64,000 bases of DNA from positions 7,130,001 to 7,194,000 of the forward strand of contig JBITNC010000002.1 of NCBI GenBank assembly GCA_050084985.1, written 5' to 3'. Below, in pieces: positions 35,276 through 46,550 of the stretch (its first letter is position 1; every line of letters begins with the position of its first letter). A model generated the notes under the pieces. The model was not told the DNA's origin and did no database searches. It saw only the letters and a list, made by a program, of their open reading frames with translations. Origin of the DNA: Nageia nagi (taxonomy: Eukaryota > Pinophyta). The translations under genes and the position numbers were made by a program.

Positions 35276-36242
35276 TCATTTGAAATTCTTTACATTACTA
35301 TTACCTTTGTTCTTTTCTTCTCTTTTCTTTTTGTAGCAATCAACTTCTTTATGACCTTGGATGCCACAATAGTTACAATTACCATCAAAATTTTCTTTAG
35401 GATATGAATTTTTTACTTTGTCTTTTCCATCTTTGTACTTGAAGTGGTTGTTGATATTGTTATTTCTACTATTGTCCTTATTTTTCCTATTATTACCATT
35501 GTTGACATTATTCCTACTACTATTATTACCATTGCCTCTCTTCTTAAACCTTTTAGAGGAAGAAGGATAAGATTTCTTTTGATGGTTGAAATTCTTCTTG
35601 AAAGGACTTTTGGTTACTTTAAAAGCAACATTATTATCCTTAGGAGAAGAAATCAACATCTTTTTGTTAAGGGTTTTCTCATGCTTCAAAAGGAGCCTAG
35701 AAAGGTTCTTAAGGGAGAAGACTTCTTTATCATCATCAAGCCTTATTTCCATAATCGTTACAAAGTTTTCAAACTTTGAAGAAAGGATTTAAAGAATGAT
35801 GAAGACCATGAACTCATCATTGATCCAATTGCACCCATAACCAACAAGTTGGGTCTTTAAGTTAATGATTTTGATCAAGTAGATAAGCCATATTTTTATC
35901 TTCCCCTTGATGAGATTGAAGCCACTTTTGGAGAATAGTAAACCTTCTTAAAAACTTCAAACCAAGGTAGATTTGCTTAAGCTTATCCCAAGCTTCCTTT
36001 ACTAAGGTTGAAGAGGAAATCATCAGGAGCACATCATTTGAAATTGCACAAAAGATCATGGAGGTTACCAACTCATTTTTTTTGTTGTAAGCCTCTAGTG
36101 CCTTTTCATATGTAGGAGGTACAAGGTTCTCATTCACTGTTTGCCAAAGCTTCCTTACTTGGAACTCAACTCTCATCCTAGGTTCCCAAGTCTCAAAGTT
36201 GGAATCATCAAGAATGTGTTTAGGTAAAATGGAGTCTTCCAT
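35276..36242 (-). pseudogene. copia B gag (UBN2 type) with zinc knuckle
   Basis: Two overlapping minus-strand frames. 36242-35862 (MEDSILPKHILDDSNFETW, KEAWDKLKQIYLG) is the capsid-like UBN2 part. 35752-35276 has a basic Asn-rich linker and CNYCGIQGHKEVDC, a complete Cys-Cys-His-Cys knuckle. One frameshift lies between them (35750-35870). RNA packaging is the role known for this family. Many consecutive AAC/AAT codons in the linker look like trinucleotide expansion. Confidence 0.85.
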
Positions 36243-39160
36243 TTGCTACACAAGAATGTGAAAAATAATAAGCATTTGATTCAATAAACAATATTATATG
36301 TTAAGTTTTACATGTTACATTTAATTAACAAAGACATGCTTGATTTGATTTACAAGTGCAAATATTTTACAACTCAAATATACATCCCATGTACCCAAAT
36401 ACTTTTATCATCACTAAGAACCATAGATGTTGAGTGACATTGTTGAAGCTTATTTTTTATCTAAAATTAGGCCTTCACCTGATTCCCACATAAGAGGAGC
36501 CCAAGTACTACCAATCCTCAACCAGTTCATCTTGGTCAGTATTATACTCTCACAAGGAGAAGTACCTACTATTTTCCAAGGTTATGACATATATTAGATT
36601 GGCATTAGGTTTCAAATTTTCCTCTTAAGTTATCAGGATAATCCCTAAATGGACATGCGAACATGTGGTATCACTACACATATGCCTATCCACCTATTGG
36701 AGTTATGTCCAAACCAATAGAAGACTTAGAGGCAACTGAGAAGTGCAAACTTTTCACCACTTGGATTATCCAACTTAAAAGCTCCAATCCATCTTTCCTC
36801 ACCTCATGGCTCCCTAAACAAGTCATGTTTCTGAATGTACGTGCAGATGTGTTTATTTTGGGGGTTGTTCATATCAATATTTGAATTTTTGTTTGCATAA
36901 GCAAATAAATCAAAGTGTAAAATATGAATTAAAAGAGCATAGGTAAAACATCATCTATTAAAAATTTGAAACTTAATTGTCCAATGGGTTTTGTTTACTA
37001 ACCCCTAAAGGATATCATTTACATCATTCTTAATTTTTCTTATTTGCACAAGTCCATTCTTGTATAAGGAAGTAAACTACATCATAACTTATGTCTTTAA
37101 GTAATAATCATGTATTATTTACTTAAAAAAAAATTCCTAAGCATTTAAATTAAGTCCTAAATATGCATCATTACCTTAAAAAATTATGCACTAAGTATAA
37201 GCATGCATCATTTTAACTTAAAGAATTTAAGTCATAAATATCTTAAAAATTTAAGTAAAACATGCATTATCTTCATATTTTGCACAAGTTTATTAACTTT
37301 GCATAAGAAATAAAGATAAATACTTAGCATGCATCATTTTCAAGTTTACACAAGTTCATTAACTTTGCATAAGGAATAAAGATAAATACTTAGCATGCAT
37401 CATTTCCAAGTTTGCACAAGTTCGTTAACTTTGCATAAGGGATAAATAATTAGCATGCATCATTTCCAAGTCCATTTTTGCATAAAGATTTTATAAAGTC
37501 TTAAAATCTATACAATATGAGGATTTAAAAAATTAAGTAAAGAATTATAAAGTCTCCCCCTCTTTTACTTAAAATGGATCCCTTTAATAAATATTTGAAT
37601 AAGAATGCTAGTTTAAAAAAAATACGCTTTTAACTAAGTAAATTGCATGCTTAAAAAATCACTTCTAAGTATTTGAGACATATTTCTCAACATAAATACC
37701 TATCTTAAGTAAAATATCTCTAACCATCAAGATTAAGATTTTTACTTATACGCATAAAAAATATATATAGTTAAGTAAAATATCTCTTTAAAAAATTTGG
37801 TATATTTGAAAAAATAAACATTTTGACTTAGCTATTAATGCATTTTTCTTTTAAGCACTCTAAGTCATTAAGCCACATCAAATTCCCTTAAACACTCCAA
37901 GCATTTAAAGTGGATAATAGGTAAATGATGACAAAGTTTTCTTGCAAGTAACAAAAAAAATTTAATGCACCAACTAGATCATTAAATGAGAGCCCCCCCT
38001 TTTTTGCTATCTTGTGTTGAGTTTAAGGGAGAAAAACACAAAGGAGGAAGAAAACACCCAAAAAAAAAGGATGAGTCTAAGGGTGGCTAGTTGCAACCTA
38101 GCGAGAGTAAAAAAAAAGTTTTATCAAGAATATCAAATGTCCTCATTCTAATATTTTTCATCCTAATCTTTTGAAATGTCAAGCAAGAAACAAATGGAAA
38201 TTACAATCATAAGGGGACATCATTTAAATGGCCATGAGGACCTTTTTATAGGTGTGTGGGTCTTTTAGATATATTGTGCAAGCTTTGAGAAGCAAAAAAC
38301 TTGGGGGTTGCATTAGTAGGATTCGAAACCTATTTCCCCACCAAGTAAGATCATCCCTTTCATTCTCAGGGTGGCATTGCTTGAAGGAGATAGAAAGGGT
38401 CGTTCAAGGTTAAAAAAAGGGTGACATTGCTTATAGGAGATAGAAAGGGCCATGCGTAGGATGAAGGGTAGCCGAGTGGCTGCATAGCAAGATGTTGTGA
38501 GCTATGAGGGCAAAAAGTAATTATGCAAGGTTTTCGAGGAGGGCCGTGCAATGGATGAGCAACAGGTTGAGGGAAAACTGCATAGGAGAAAGGGTTGAGC
38601 TTGGCCAGCTAGCAATTGCTCAATGTCCCCTTCAAGTATTTTTGAATTTTTTATTACAAGTTTCATTTTAAAGTACACACTCCATCCTTTCTTTATATAT
38701 TAAATAATTTTCTTTAGTTTAAAATTGAACAACCATTGTAAGCAAATATTTTTGTACATAAAAAAGATTGCAAATATATTTACAAGGAAGAAAAAAATTT
38801 ACAATTTTGTATGCAACTAATATGATATAACTAAATTACAAGCTAAATCAAATTTAGCTAAACTAGAATGAAGTTCTACACTAATATATTGTTGTCACAT
38901 TTTAGGTACAATTTATCAAAGAAAATTGCAACTAACATAAAATATTAGATGTAAAGATGTAACAACAATATATTGGTAAGTAAATTTTCCTCACAATATT
39001 AACATATAAATAATTTTAGTAACCCAAGAGAAAAACTAAATAAACTTGAAGGAAGAAATGATGAAATTATACCTTCAAGTATTTTACCTCACTAATGAAG
39101 AGTAGGATGAGGAATGAAGATCACCAATATGTTGGAAATAAAAAGAAGCTTCTACACCAT
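36243..39160 (-). other. copia B leader
   Basis: 2.9 kb untranslated. It includes three to four tandem copies of a unit of about 70 bp at 37230-37470 (AGCATGCATCATTT...CTTTGCATAAGG). It matches the copia A leader in inverted orientation, most clearly 36661-36850 against 34440-34640 and 36440-36560 against 34740-34850. Confidence 0.65.
37230..37470. repeat. Tandem repeat, unit about 70 bp
   Basis: Repeats CTTAGCATGCATCATTT, CAAGTTTGCACAAGTTC and TTAACTTTGCATAAGG three to four times with few changes. Confidence 0.85.
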
Positions 39161-39172
39161 GCTTTGATACCA

Positions 39173-39670
39173 AATAAAGGGATTGCAATATAACATAAAC
39201 AATCCTAATCTACCAAGATCTCTTGAAAGCTCACAAACACATCTAAATAACTCATAAAGCAATCTCACAACATAACACAAGATGTAAGTGGTTCCTCCAA
39301 CTAGGAGTACATCGATTAACTAGATCTCGCTTCATTCACCAATATGAACTCTTACAATCCTCCTAATCTTTTCTCTTAAACACTATCCTATAGCATAAAT
39401 TTACTCCATAAATTGGTATATGATCCAAAGAGGGAGCCTTCTATTTATAGGCCAAAATTCCTTTTTGGATCACCCTTTTACCCAATGTACAAAAGCATGA
39501 GATGCACATCCTTTTACCTAAGGGGCATGCTCATGACAGTTTGTGTAGGATAAGTTATATAATCATATTCACTTAAATACTTAAGGTATCAAATAATACC
39601 CTTAAGTATTAGTGAACTTACATAGAATATTATTATAAACCTTTACAATAATGCATTATACATTTCAACA
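39173..39670 (-). repeat. copia B 5' LTR (about 498 bp)
   Basis: Minus-strand start TGTTGAAATGTATAATG. The inner end is next to the primer site TGGTATCAAAGC (39161-39172). It contains a hairpin-motif copy at 39288-39315 (CTCC-AACTA-GGAG). It resembles the copia A LTR but is clearly divergent. Confidence 0.82.
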
Positions 39671-40500
39671 AAAATGAATCGGTAAAAGTTTCCAAAAGAT
39701 AAGGCAACTATAGCAACTCAACCTCTTCAGCTTGTGCACTCAAATTTGATGGGTCCATTTCCAACTAACTTACTTGGGGGAGCATCTTATGTCTTGACCT
39801 TTATTGATAAATTTAGTAGGATGACATTTGGTTATCTTATAGAGCACAAGGATCAAACCTTTGATAGGTTCAAAGATTTCAAAGCCTTGATGGAAAATCA
39901 GTCTGGCTTCAAAATCAGGATGTTAACATCTACTAATGGGGTTAGTATAATAGAAATGAATTCAATAATTTTTGTACCAAGTATGGAATCAAGAGATAGT
40001 TTACTATCCCTTACACTCCTCAGTAGAATGGTGTTGCCAAAAGCAAGAATAGAACTATTCAAGAAATGGCAAAATGTATGTTGGAAGATCTTTCTAGCTT
40101 CTTATGGGGTGAAGCTATAAATATTGCAATCTACATCTTGAATAGGTGTCCTACAAAATCAATTGAAGGTAGAACTCTGCATGAGGCATGGACAAAAAAC
40201 AACCCTAACATCTCTCACTTTAGGGTCTTTGGTTGTGATGCTTATGCCTTTGTTGTTCCTAAGAAAAGGAAGAAGCTTGATAAGAGATCCAAAAAATGTA
40301 TATTTATGGGCTATGATAATCAACATAGAGGTTACAGACTATATCAAGCTTCTTCCTATGTAGTCTTTATGTCAAGGGATGTAAAGTTCAATGAACTACC
40401 CAAAAAATCTACTTCTTGTGAGAACCTTGATGAGGGTAATGATTCTTCTATTCCTCCTAACTGGTTGGATGTCAATGTGGATTTATTACCTAAAGTATAA
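39671..40500 (+). pseudogene. copia A integrase
   Basis: 39734-40120 has MHSNLMGPFPTN, SYVLTFIDKFSR (first catalytic Asp) and TSTNGV in place of the usual SDNGGE. Then comes YTPQQNGV-type sequence with a frameshift near 40010-40060, and 40066-40500 with FLWGEAINIAIYILNRCPTK, HFRVFGCDAYAF and KKCIFMGYDNQHRGYRLYQ. Strong similarity in order and wording to copia1 (21474-22331). Confidence 0.82.
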
Positions 40501-40617
40501 AACTCTTCAACATAAAGGATAACAAGGAGTGTGACCATTAATAAACCTTTATTTATTAAAACTGATTGTAAGAATGAGGCCTCATCCTACAAAGAAGCTT
40601 CAAAGCATAGGAGCTGA

Positions 40618-42105
40618 ATGAATGCAATGAATGTGGAGTTTGAGGCTCTAATGAAGAATCAAACTTGGGATTTGGTTTCTTATCCTAATGAATGTAATAT
40701 GTTTAGAAATAAATATATTTATAAAATTAAATATAATTCAATTAAAGAGATAGAGAAATTCAAAACAAGGTTATTAGCTGAGAGCTTTGCTCAAAAATAT
40801 GGAGTTGATTATGAGAAAAACCTTGCTCCAATGGCTAAGATGCCTACTATTAGGGTAATCCTTGCTCTTTTAGTAGCTTAGGGATGGAAAGTTTTACAAC
40901 TTAATGTCAAAAGTACTTTTCTCAATGGTGATTTAGATGTGAAAATCTTCATGAATCAACTAGAAGGGTTTATTCTCAAAGGTAAAGAATCTTTTGTGTG
41001 CAAGTTAAATAAGTTTTTATATGGACTAAAGCAAGCACCAAGGTCCTGGTACAAATGATTTTAGGATACTTTGAGGATATTGGGTTTTATAAATGCTTAT
41101 TTAATTTAGATCTTTATGTGCTCAACCAAGGATAAGACTTGATCTTGATTTCTTCTCTATGTGGATGATTTGTTGATTACAAGGAATAATATTGTCCTCA
41201 TACAAGATTGCATATCCAAATTTAAAGCAACTTTTGAAATAATTGATCTTGGTCTATTGCACTACTACTTTGGCATGCAAGTGTACCAATACAAAGAGTG
41301 TACTTATCTCAGTCAATCAAAGTATATCTTATATATCTTGCAAAAGTTTAAAATGGAGGAGTGCAAGCATGTTGCAATCCCAGTCTCTCCTAAAATCACT
41401 TCGTCTCTTAGTTCCAACTCTCAGTTGGTAGATGCTATAGCTTATAGATAACTAATTGGTAGTCTTCTTTATTCAACTATCTCCAAGATAGATATTGAAT
41501 TTGTCATAAATTTGATGGCTCACTTTATGCAAAAGCTATATGTTGAGCACTTCAATGCTATTAAGCAAATTTTGAGGTATGTTGTGAGCACTAAGGATCT
41601 TGCTCTCAAGTATGACAAGTTGCCCTCATTGATTCTCTTAAGATTCTTAGATTTTAACTATGGGAGAGATAAAGATGATAGGAAATCAACCTTTTCTTAT
41701 GTGTTTAGCATTGGTTCATGTGCTATCTCTTGGGCATCTAAGAAGCAGCCTACTACTACTCTCTCCACCATTGAGGTTGAATATCATGCAATGTTAGTTG
41801 CAGCCTAGGAAACCATTTGGTTAAGGCATATTCTAAAAGAAATAAGGTATGAACAAGTTCATGCATCATAAATTTCTTTAGATATCAATCAACTATTGCT
41901 TTGGTAAAGAATCTTATTTTCCATTAGAGAATAAAGTATGTAGAAATCCAAATCCACTTCATTAAAGAAAAGGTTCTAGATGGTCTTCTACACTTGTAGT
42001 ATTGTCCATCAGTTCTAAACTCTACTGATTTATTCACCAAGCCCCTTCATAAAGCTCAGTTCTATAAGTTTAAAGAATTTATTGGGTTGGTGAAGTTGCC
42101 TTAAA
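40618..42105 (+). pseudogene. copia A reverse transcriptase and RNase H
   Basis: RT: 40618-40881 (FEALMKNQTWDLVSYPNE, MAKMPTIRVILALL), a broken part with FLYGLKQAPRSWYK near 41010-41060, the active box LLYVDDLLIT at about 41152, and HYYFGMQVYQYKECTYL. RNase H: 41512-41808 (HFNAIKQILRYVVSTKDLAL, DKDDRKSTFSYV, SWASKKQPTTTLSTIEVEY), ending near 42105. About ten stops or shifts, many fitting C-to-T change. Confidence 0.85.
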
Positions 42106-43127
42106 AAAGGGAGTAAATGTTGAATTCCTATTGAATCCATTGTAATTTCTTCCTTCTTAATAAAGTTTTTGAACTTTTATTTAGTTTGTATACTTTGTTT
42201 ATACATTATTTTATTTGGTAACTATAAGTATGGGCTTGGCATCTTAGTGATAACTTATAGTGTACCTCAAATCCAAGCATATTATATCAGGTAGAAAGTT
42301 TTTTATGCAACAACTACATCTTTATTCATATGACTTTATCTCTCCTGATTTATTTACTAGCCGCCTTAGAAACTTTGTTGTGCACACTTTGAAAGTTTCT
42401 TATGGTAGTGAAGTTATCCTTAAGGGGGAGCAAAGGTTGAATTTATGTTTATGATGATAACTTCATCCCTAAGAGGCTTTATTTTGCTGTATAGTGTTGA
42501 TCTAAATGTACAACTTCATAGTGAGTTCGCTTTATGTAAGGAATTCATGGTACATTTTATTTTGTTATCACTATGTGAAGAATTGGTATGTGTTTGTTAG
42601 CATTGTTTGGTTATCCATGTGTGAGTAACTTATATATGCGCATATACTTTTTTGTTGTTGATCAACACATGTTTCTATATACAGTAGATGACTATAAGTA
42701 TTGGCTTAGCATCTTCGTGATGACTTATAGTGCATCATTGATGAATTTATAGATGGCATTACTTAGTTCATTTATCTTGTGATAGATATGAATGTTATAT
42801 GATGCATCTAACTAATATTGTTTATGAGCTGCTTGTAGCTTGTAGATTTCATCTTGAGAGTGCAAGTTATTTACTTCATGTGGTAGGCTCATGGAGGCCC
42901 ATATGTCAACTTAGAGTTGATCGACTACACTTATAGTGAAATCAATTATGGTTAATGATTGTATTGTAAACTATTTTGTTAAATGGTATTGTAATGAGTC
43001 TCAAACTAAGATCTTGATTATTTCTCAATGATGTAAAATTCTCATCTCTGCTTGTATGTCTTTGAAGGAGAACTCTCTCTTACTACATATTTCTTCTTTT
43101 TTCTACACTCTATCCCAATATTACATT
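42106..43127 (+). other. copia A 3' untranslated region
   Basis: About 1 kb without coding sequence. It holds an AAAAAAGGGAG purine run right after RNase H (about 42107), one copy of the hairpin unit that is arrayed in copia1 (GAGTTC 42523-42528 with GAATTC 42541-42546, flanked by TGTACAAC and GGTACATTTT), and a duplicated GGCTTxGCATCTTxGTGATxACTTATAGTG stretch (about 42235 and 42700). Confidence 0.6.
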
Positions 43128-43136
43128 AAGGGGGAC
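43128..43136 (+). other. copia A polypurine tract
   Basis: AAGGGGGAC immediately before the 3' LTR start at 43137. Confidence 0.85.
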
Positions 43137-43610
43137 TGTTAGAATTTGTAATGCAATATTATTTAATATTTTTCCTTAATGTAAATTCACTTAATACTTG
43201 AAGTATCATTAGATACCTTAAAGTATTAAGAGAATAAAAATAGGAGAAGGATTAAAAATAGGTGTGAGTTTAAAAATAGGTAAATGATTAAAATAGAAAA
43301 GTGATTAATTATAAAGTGGGTTTCTTCTTATATAAAAAGAAGAACCCTCCCCTTCTCTAGATACATAATTGTAATGCAAGTTTTGCTATAGATTTAGAGT
43401 ATGAGAGAGAGGAGATATTTTGTATAAAAGATCCTTGAGAATAAGAAGAACTTAGTTAGTAAACGTACTCCCAAGGAGGGAGGAACCACTTTATATCTTG
43501 TGTTATTTGTGTGATTGGCTTTAGTTATTGTGCTATTGTGTTGATGTTGAAAGTGCCTTCTTAAGATCTTGGGAGATTACAAGTTAATTCAGAGAGGGTT
43601 AATTTCTTCA
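43137..43610 (+). repeat. copia A 3' LTR (474 bp)
   Basis: Collinear with the 5' LTR with a few dozen substitutions and small indels. Followed by the TTTTT target duplication. The hairpin motif on the minus strand (about 43459-43489) keeps the inner stem but has lost most of the outer one. Confidence 0.9.
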
Positions 43611-43736
43611 TTTTTTCCTCCTATATCTCCTTCCAATATCTAAATATGTAAGAACTAACTCAATTCTCTGAGATCCTCTACCTTGAATTCATAAGCCCTC
43701 AATAACAACTCCTTAACTCAATATTCTTTAATACCA
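43611..43736 (-). other. gypsy2 leader and primer site
   Basis: Resumes gypsy2 after copia A. The minus-strand primer site TGGTATTAAAG lies at 43726-43736, directly against the LTR edge. Confidence 0.6.
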
Positions 43737-44126
43737 TGAGATATATGAATCTCTATAAGCTATGTTATTTAAGAGATCATCAAATATATATTTTATGAAC
43801 TTAATACCTTTCTTATGAATTCTTATGATTAAAATAATGATACCAGTGAGTAAACTAAGATATACATAATAAATAAATGCAAATCATATCCATAACATAA
43901 GATACAAAGTTTTACCTTGGTTCACCTAATGTGGGCTAGTCCAACATGTTTGATCTTAAATTAATATTTTGGGTCACAAAAGAAATACAAGTGCAATAAT
44001 TTTAAGAAGATTTATCAAGCCTCAAAAGCAATAATCTCAAACTATATATTATTTAATCTCTTTTACAACCTCCTTACATTTCCAATGGATTCCTTTCATA
44101 CATATATAATTGCAAAAAACCACACA
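43737..44126 (-). repeat. gypsy2 5' LTR (about 390 bp)
   Basis: The inner edge ends CATATATCTCA on the minus strand next to the primer site. The outer edge is placed at TGTGTGGTTTTTTGC (about 44126) with some uncertainty. It contains the hairpin motif at 43917-43944 (TTGG/CCAA outer, CCTA/TGGG inner). Confidence 0.65.
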
Positions 44127-44575
44127 CTACACCAAAAATGGCCTTTGGAGGTGGGTGATTTGAGGCATTTTTTGGGTATTAATGGTAGTTTCTAAGGGGT
44201 AGGTTTTAAACATCCCCCTAAATTATAAGGATGCAATTAAAAATCCCTCCTTAATGTGAATATAGAAAACATAAAATCCCATATAGGGAACTTAGGCATG
44301 CACTTGTAACATTTAAAGTTTTTTTAATTTTTCAAGAAGGGAAATCGAGGCGATAGAGCACTTAACTTGTACTAGTTTTTAGTTACGGGTGTTATAGCAC
44401 TTAAATAGAGAGATAATTATGACGAATCAATGGGGTTGAGAAGAGCTAAGTTGAGCCAAAGGGGTTGAGTAGAGACGAGCCAACAGGATTGTAGAGTAGA
44501 GGTCATTGCAAAGAGTAAAATAAAGGGTAGAACAAAGTAAAGAACCCACCAAGTATTCTTCTATGTATCTTGTTT
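44127..44575. other. Possible left end of a third CACTA element
   Basis: 44127 reads CACTACACCAAAAATGGCC, the usual look of a CACTA terminus, but I find no matching right end or target duplication. The sequence after it is non-coding. Confidence 0.3.
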
Positions 44576-45150
44576 AGAAATTATCATGCTTTTGAAATAA
44601 AAGTCTTTAGGGTCTTTTCCATAAAACCTATTTTATGTGTATCTTGTAATCATTGCATACCTTGAAATTGTATTTTCATCATGCATCTTGTCAAATAATG
44701 ATTGCGTCTTATGCATTCTTACACATTTTGTATACATATCTATTTAGGCAATAAAAACTATGATATATGATTTGCAAGCATTGAGTAGACACATCCACAC
44801 ACCCAATTCATATTTTATGGGTATTTTGATAAGGAATTTAAAGGCTCTCTCAGGATAGCCCACATGACGAAGAAGGTTAACAATGCATGTATAATGATTC
44901 ATACCAAGAATAATGCAATAAGAATCACTCATTTTGTAATAGTTTATTCTGCATTTTGCATACATGTTTATTAGGGCACTAAAAACCACAACATTTGCTT
45001 TTACAAGCACCAAGTAGATACACCTATTTTAGGTTTTATGGGTATTTTTATGATGAAATTCAAAGCTCCCTCAGGATAGCATACATAGTCAAGAAGGTCA
45101 CAAATGCATGTACAATGACTCGTCCCACAAATAATGCAATAAGTGATGGA
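44576..45150 (-). pseudogene. Scrambled PPR (pentatricopeptide repeat) gene fragments
   Basis: Minus-strand reading shows PPR-type pieces out of order. 44740-44580 gives a MYTKCVRM...LFDKMHDENTISRYAMI stretch. 44990-44940 gives VVFSALINMYAKC. 44900-44744 gives MNHYTCIVNLLRHVGYPERA and PIKYELGVWMCLLNACKS, the E-domain-side signature of plant PLS-class PPR proteins. 44957-45145 is a diverged tandem copy of 44731-44936. Source genes act in organelle RNA editing or processing; these fragments cannot. Confidence 0.72.
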
Positions 45151-45921
45151 AATTATTTTTTAAATATACTGAAATGAGTAATGGAATAATTAACTCAAAA
45201 TAGTAAAATAGTTAGTAATTGTGTAAATTATAATAACATGAGCATATGCATATAAACTTTTAAAATTCACAAGTAAAGCACAAAAATCCAAACCATGTGA
45301 CATAAGATGTATAGTGATTCACATAATTGCTTGGGCTAGTCCACTTTTCCAATGATCGTCTCTCTTCTATTTTATTAGTCCAAGCTTATTGAATAGTACA
45401 ATAGCTTCCAATACACAAAAGTATGGAAGAATAATAACACAAATCACAAATAGTAAAACTTGCATTAACCTATAACCACCCATAGTTCTCCTATAAATAT
45501 TAGAAAATATGGTTGTTGTAAACTAGGAGTTAAGTGGAAGTGACAAGGACACATATCCTTTCACTCTCCATTATGTGCCATCAAGGGACAAGTGTCCCTC
45601 CATGAATGCCTACATATTTGCCACATGCCAAACCATGAATCCAAGTCCTCTCCACTTGTCACCGCATCATCCATGTATGCTTACTCACCTTTGACCACAA
45701 TATAGGTTTCACTTGAGCTAAATATAATAAGTAATGCTTTAGCTAGATCTAACTGGTATATATAGTATATAATAAATAAATGTGTGTGTGTGTGTGTGTG
45801 TATACCATAATAGTAGAATATTAACCTATATTAATTAACTTCTAAATACATCATTTATTCATCTTTATACATAGGTGAATTACATACAAATAATCCCAAA
45901 ATCGTATTATAATGTCTAACG
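45136..45921 (-). repeat. copia3 LTR (minus orientation)
   Basis: The right edge is GTCTAACG|CTCCCCCTTAAT, where CTCCCCC is the minus-strand purine tract and the LTR start is CG in place of TG. The left edge is placed at TGATGGAAAT (45136) on weaker grounds. It contains a hairpin-motif relative at 45314-45344 (GTG/CAC outer stem). No second LTR found. Confidence 0.6.
45780..45802 (+). repeat. (TG)n microsatellite
   Basis: About eleven uninterrupted TG dinucleotides inside the copia3 LTR. Confidence 0.92.
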
Positions 45922-46074
45922 CTCCCCCTTAATCTTATTTTGGGGTTATGCAATTTTACAATGAATATCAATATAACAACAACACAATTCCCGGTAGCCA
46001 TTTCCTAATAGATAGGGAGATCTTTCGAAATGACTTCAACATTTTAGCATGATCCTTCAAGATATGTGGCAAGA

Positions 46075-46550
46075 GGACTCCATCTATCAACATGGATCTA
46101 GAAAACAAATAAATTGTAATGAAGTCAATAATCATGAAACATAGTTGGGATAATCATTATCCATCAACATGGAATAATAAAAAAATCCTAAAATATGACA
46201 TATTATAACATCTATCAACATAGAGTAGTAAGTGGCATAAAACATACATCAACATGGATTGTCATTCATGAAAAATAAAATATACATATATATCCATCAA
46301 TCATGGAATAAATAAATTGGCATATAAACATATATAAAAAATGATTCATCAACATGAATCAAACATCCATCAACATGGAATAAATATCCACAATAAAATA
46401 GAGCAATATTTATCTATCAATATGGATAATACAACATGGTTCATTAATAAGAACCAACCATCCATCAACATGGGGCAATAATTATCCAACAATATGGATC
46501 ACATAAAATAATTCATCATCATGAATCAAACATCCATGAAAATGGAACAA
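46075..46550. repeat. Array of about 13 small stem-loops beside the copia3 LTR
   Basis: Core TCCAT-CAAC-ATGGA recurs at irregular spacing of 20-60 bp. Exact or near copies lie at 46160, 46293, 46366, 46461 and 46533. Variants with changed but still paired stems are TCTAT-CAAC-ATAGA (46211-46224), GATTCAT-CAAC-ATGAATC (46343-46360), ATTCAT-CATC-ATGAAT (46510-46525) and GGTTC...GAACC (46438-46455). It lies in the position of a copia 3' untranslated region. Confidence 0.8.

Larger units (their letters stand above)
35166..39670 (-). mobile_element. copia B, 5' half only, inverted inside copia A
   Basis: Minus-strand element: 5' LTR 39173-39670, primer site 39161-39172, leader about 2.9 kb, and gag 36242-35276. 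Everything downstream of gag is missing. The outer edge is exact (TGTTGAAATG at 39670, next to copia A integrase sequence). The inner edge at about 35166 lies within gag and the trailing sequence. An original insertion followed by a deletion of the 3' half of copia B plus copia A gag, protease and N-terminal integrase explains this. Confidence 0.82.
32353..43610 (+). mobile_element. Ty1/copia retrotransposon copia A, with inverted copia B inside
   Basis: 5' LTR 32353-32820 and 3' LTR 43137-43610, both TGTTAGAATTTG to TTAATTTCTTCA, flanked by TTTTT on each side (32348-32352 and 43611-43615). A primer site follows the first LTR and a purine tract precedes the second. Plus-strand coding parts: gag start 35036-35165, integrase 39734-40500, RT 40618-41455, RNase H 41456-42105. 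The segment between gag start and mid integrase is replaced by the 5' half of copia B on the other strand. It sits in gag of gypsy2. Confidence 0.9.

Noticed and set aside
35444-35792. Plus-strand frames of 111 and 68 codons
   Set aside because: Antisense to copia B gag, which has clear family motifs.
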